Of a stretch of 14,331 nt of DNA, positions 13,544 through 14,331 are shown one piece after another. Position numbers and translations under genes: made by a program. The DNA lies in NCBI GenBank assembly GCA_029934695.1, contig JAOZLU010000118.1, positions 1 through 14,331 on the forward strand, read 5' to 3'. The notes beneath the pieces were generated by a model. The model worked only from the letters and a program-made list of their open reading frames with translations. It had not been told where the DNA came from and made no database searches. Origin of the DNA: Desulfobacterales bacterium (lineage in GTDB: Bacteria > Desulfobacterota > Desulfobacteria > Desulfobacterales > 4be13). Position 1 is the stretch's first letter; each line of letters starts with the position of its first letter.

Positions 13544-14331
13544 TCAGGCAGACTGCACCCGAAACAGGACATCAGCCACATTGCGCACATACTGCTCGTC
13601 AGAAATACCATCTGTAGCCTCCTGAGGGAACGCAACAATTTTTCTGAAACAGGATGCAATCTCCCTGAACAGATCAACCCGCGCCTGAGGGTCCAGTTCA
13701 TCCCGCCTAAGCAATGCTTTCAGAGCTATTCCGGCTTCCCGCGGGGATGCACTGTGGCGCAGGCGGGCCACCATAAGAGGGTAATCCCGGAATGAATTGT
13801 ATTTGCCTGTGAATATCTGATCCAGATCCGGCTCGGAAATTCTGGGATTCCGTATCACAATGGTATTGGCGGCCAGATCACCGAGCCGCTGGGCCTGCCG
13901 GCTGATCAGGCATACCATCCCCCCGACCATATAAAAGGCTGGCAGACTGTCAACCGCCCGGACCAGGTTGCGGATCACAACCTGACTGAATTGCAGACGC
14001 AGTCCCTGTTCATCCATCACCCTCAGACAAAGGAGCCGTTTGCCAATCGTCTGCCCCCGCCAATACCATTCCATTGCAATGCTGTAGCCGACTGAGATGA
14101 CAAAATAGGCTAGAATGTCAGCCGCCGAAGCAACATCCTGGCTGATAATGCCCAGGAATCCGAGCAAAGACCGGACAATGACCGACAGGACAATAATGCT
14201 CGCAAAATCAATGCCCCATGCCACAAAACGGGTCACAGGCCCGGCAAGCTGAAAAGAAAAAACAATCCCCTCCGGGGTTCTGATTGTCAGTGTATTTGAT
14301 GTTTGATGTTTGATGTTTGATGTTTGATGTT
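13544..14331 (-). CDS. RDD-family membrane protein, 5' end beyond the window
   Basis: An inner-membrane protein with an RDD domain: two to three hydrophobic segments, the family QTIGKRLLCLRV element, and the closing RLGDLAANTIVIR. After the domain comes a charged C-terminal part of about 85 residues with no motif I recognise. Within the window the only usual start is a GTG at 14236 (230 residues), but the frame stays open upstream to the window edge. The upstream translation TIRTPEGIVFSFQLAGP, leading into the domain, is typical of RDD N-termini, so the GTG is too short. Further upstream the frame enters the CATCAAA heptamer array, encoding HQTSNIK repeats. No ATG, GTG or TTG occurs in that part, so the start is outside the window or is an unusual codon. 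The exact function is unknown. Confidence 0.85.
   Translation of the reverse strand, partial: HQTSNIKHQTSNTLTIRTPEGIVFSFQLAGPVTRFVAWGIDFASIIVLSVIVRSLLGFLGIISQDVASAADILAYFVISVGYSIAMEWYWRGQTIGKRLLCLRVMDEQGLRLQFSQVVIRNLVRAVDSLPAFYMVGGMVCLISRQAQRLGDLAANTIVIRNPRISEPDLDQIFTGKYNSFRDYPLMVARLRHSASPREAGIALKALLRRDELDPQARVDLFREIASCFRKIVAFPQEATDGISDEQYVRNVADVLFRVQSA
14295..14331. repeat. Heptanucleotide tandem array at the window edge
   Basis: Five full copies of TTTGATG start at 14295, 14302, 14309, 14316 and 14323, and the window ends within the next. On the minus strand the unit is CATCAAA. Reading three bases at a time through a 7-bp unit visits all codon phases, and none of the seven codons is a stop or start, so all three frames of this strand stay open. 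The array borders or enters the RDD gene. Confidence 0.95.

Overview
The window looks like a chromosomal segment of a Gram-negative bacterium. The gene set (LspA, Lgt, HolA with a large insertion, DUF3108 protein, LEA-type lipoprotein, PopT, hybrid kinase, MCP) and the intergenic repeats resemble sulfate-reducing Desulfobacterales of the Desulfonema type. That placement is an inference from protein style; there is no rRNA or other marker here. I see no tRNA, rRNA, CRISPR array or transposase gene.

Layout. 90-4063 (+): lspA, a repeat-packed gap, lgt, an unrecognised membrane-anchored protein, and holA. lspA and lgt are two of the lipoprotein-maturation enzymes; holA is the clamp-loader delta subunit. 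4064-4279: a convergent gap with a terminator for rocD. 4280-5479 (-): rocD, ornithine aminotransferase. 5480-6143: a long non-coding gap with a MITE-like palindrome and a dispersed hairpin. 6144-7840 (+): two exported proteins, a DUF3108 protein and a two-domain LEA-type lipoprotein. 7841-7986: a hairpin/direct-repeat cluster that reads in frame into a 51-codon remnant of a SpoIIE-type phosphatase (7987-8142). 8166-10145 (+): a REC-HisKA-HATPase-REC-HPt hybrid kinase. 10212-11579 (-): a methyl-accepting chemotaxis protein. 11844-13444 (-): pcm and popT, overlapping by four bases. 13544-window end (-): an RDD-family membrane protein whose true start lies beyond the window.

Much of the window concerns the envelope: lipoprotein processing, recycling of the undecaprenyl-phosphate carrier, a lipoprotein and a periplasmic protein. 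A second theme is signalling: hybrid kinase, phosphatase remnant and MCP. No operon holds all of these together, and I see no evidence of a defence island or a biosynthetic cluster.

The most unusual content is repetitive. A hairpin family with a fixed core (GGATT, a TGGC or GCCA loop, AATCC) occurs at three loci, and its outer stems differ in sequence while remaining paired. At two loci two copies form the same 36-nt head-to-head unit, which in one frame encodes the same peptide (about DCQIRAAGFGNP). At one of these it is joined in frame to the broken phosphatase. Two heptanucleotide tandem arrays touch gene starts: one abuts the lgt start codon, where no Shine-Dalgarno sequence is visible, and one reads open into the N-terminus of the RDD protein.
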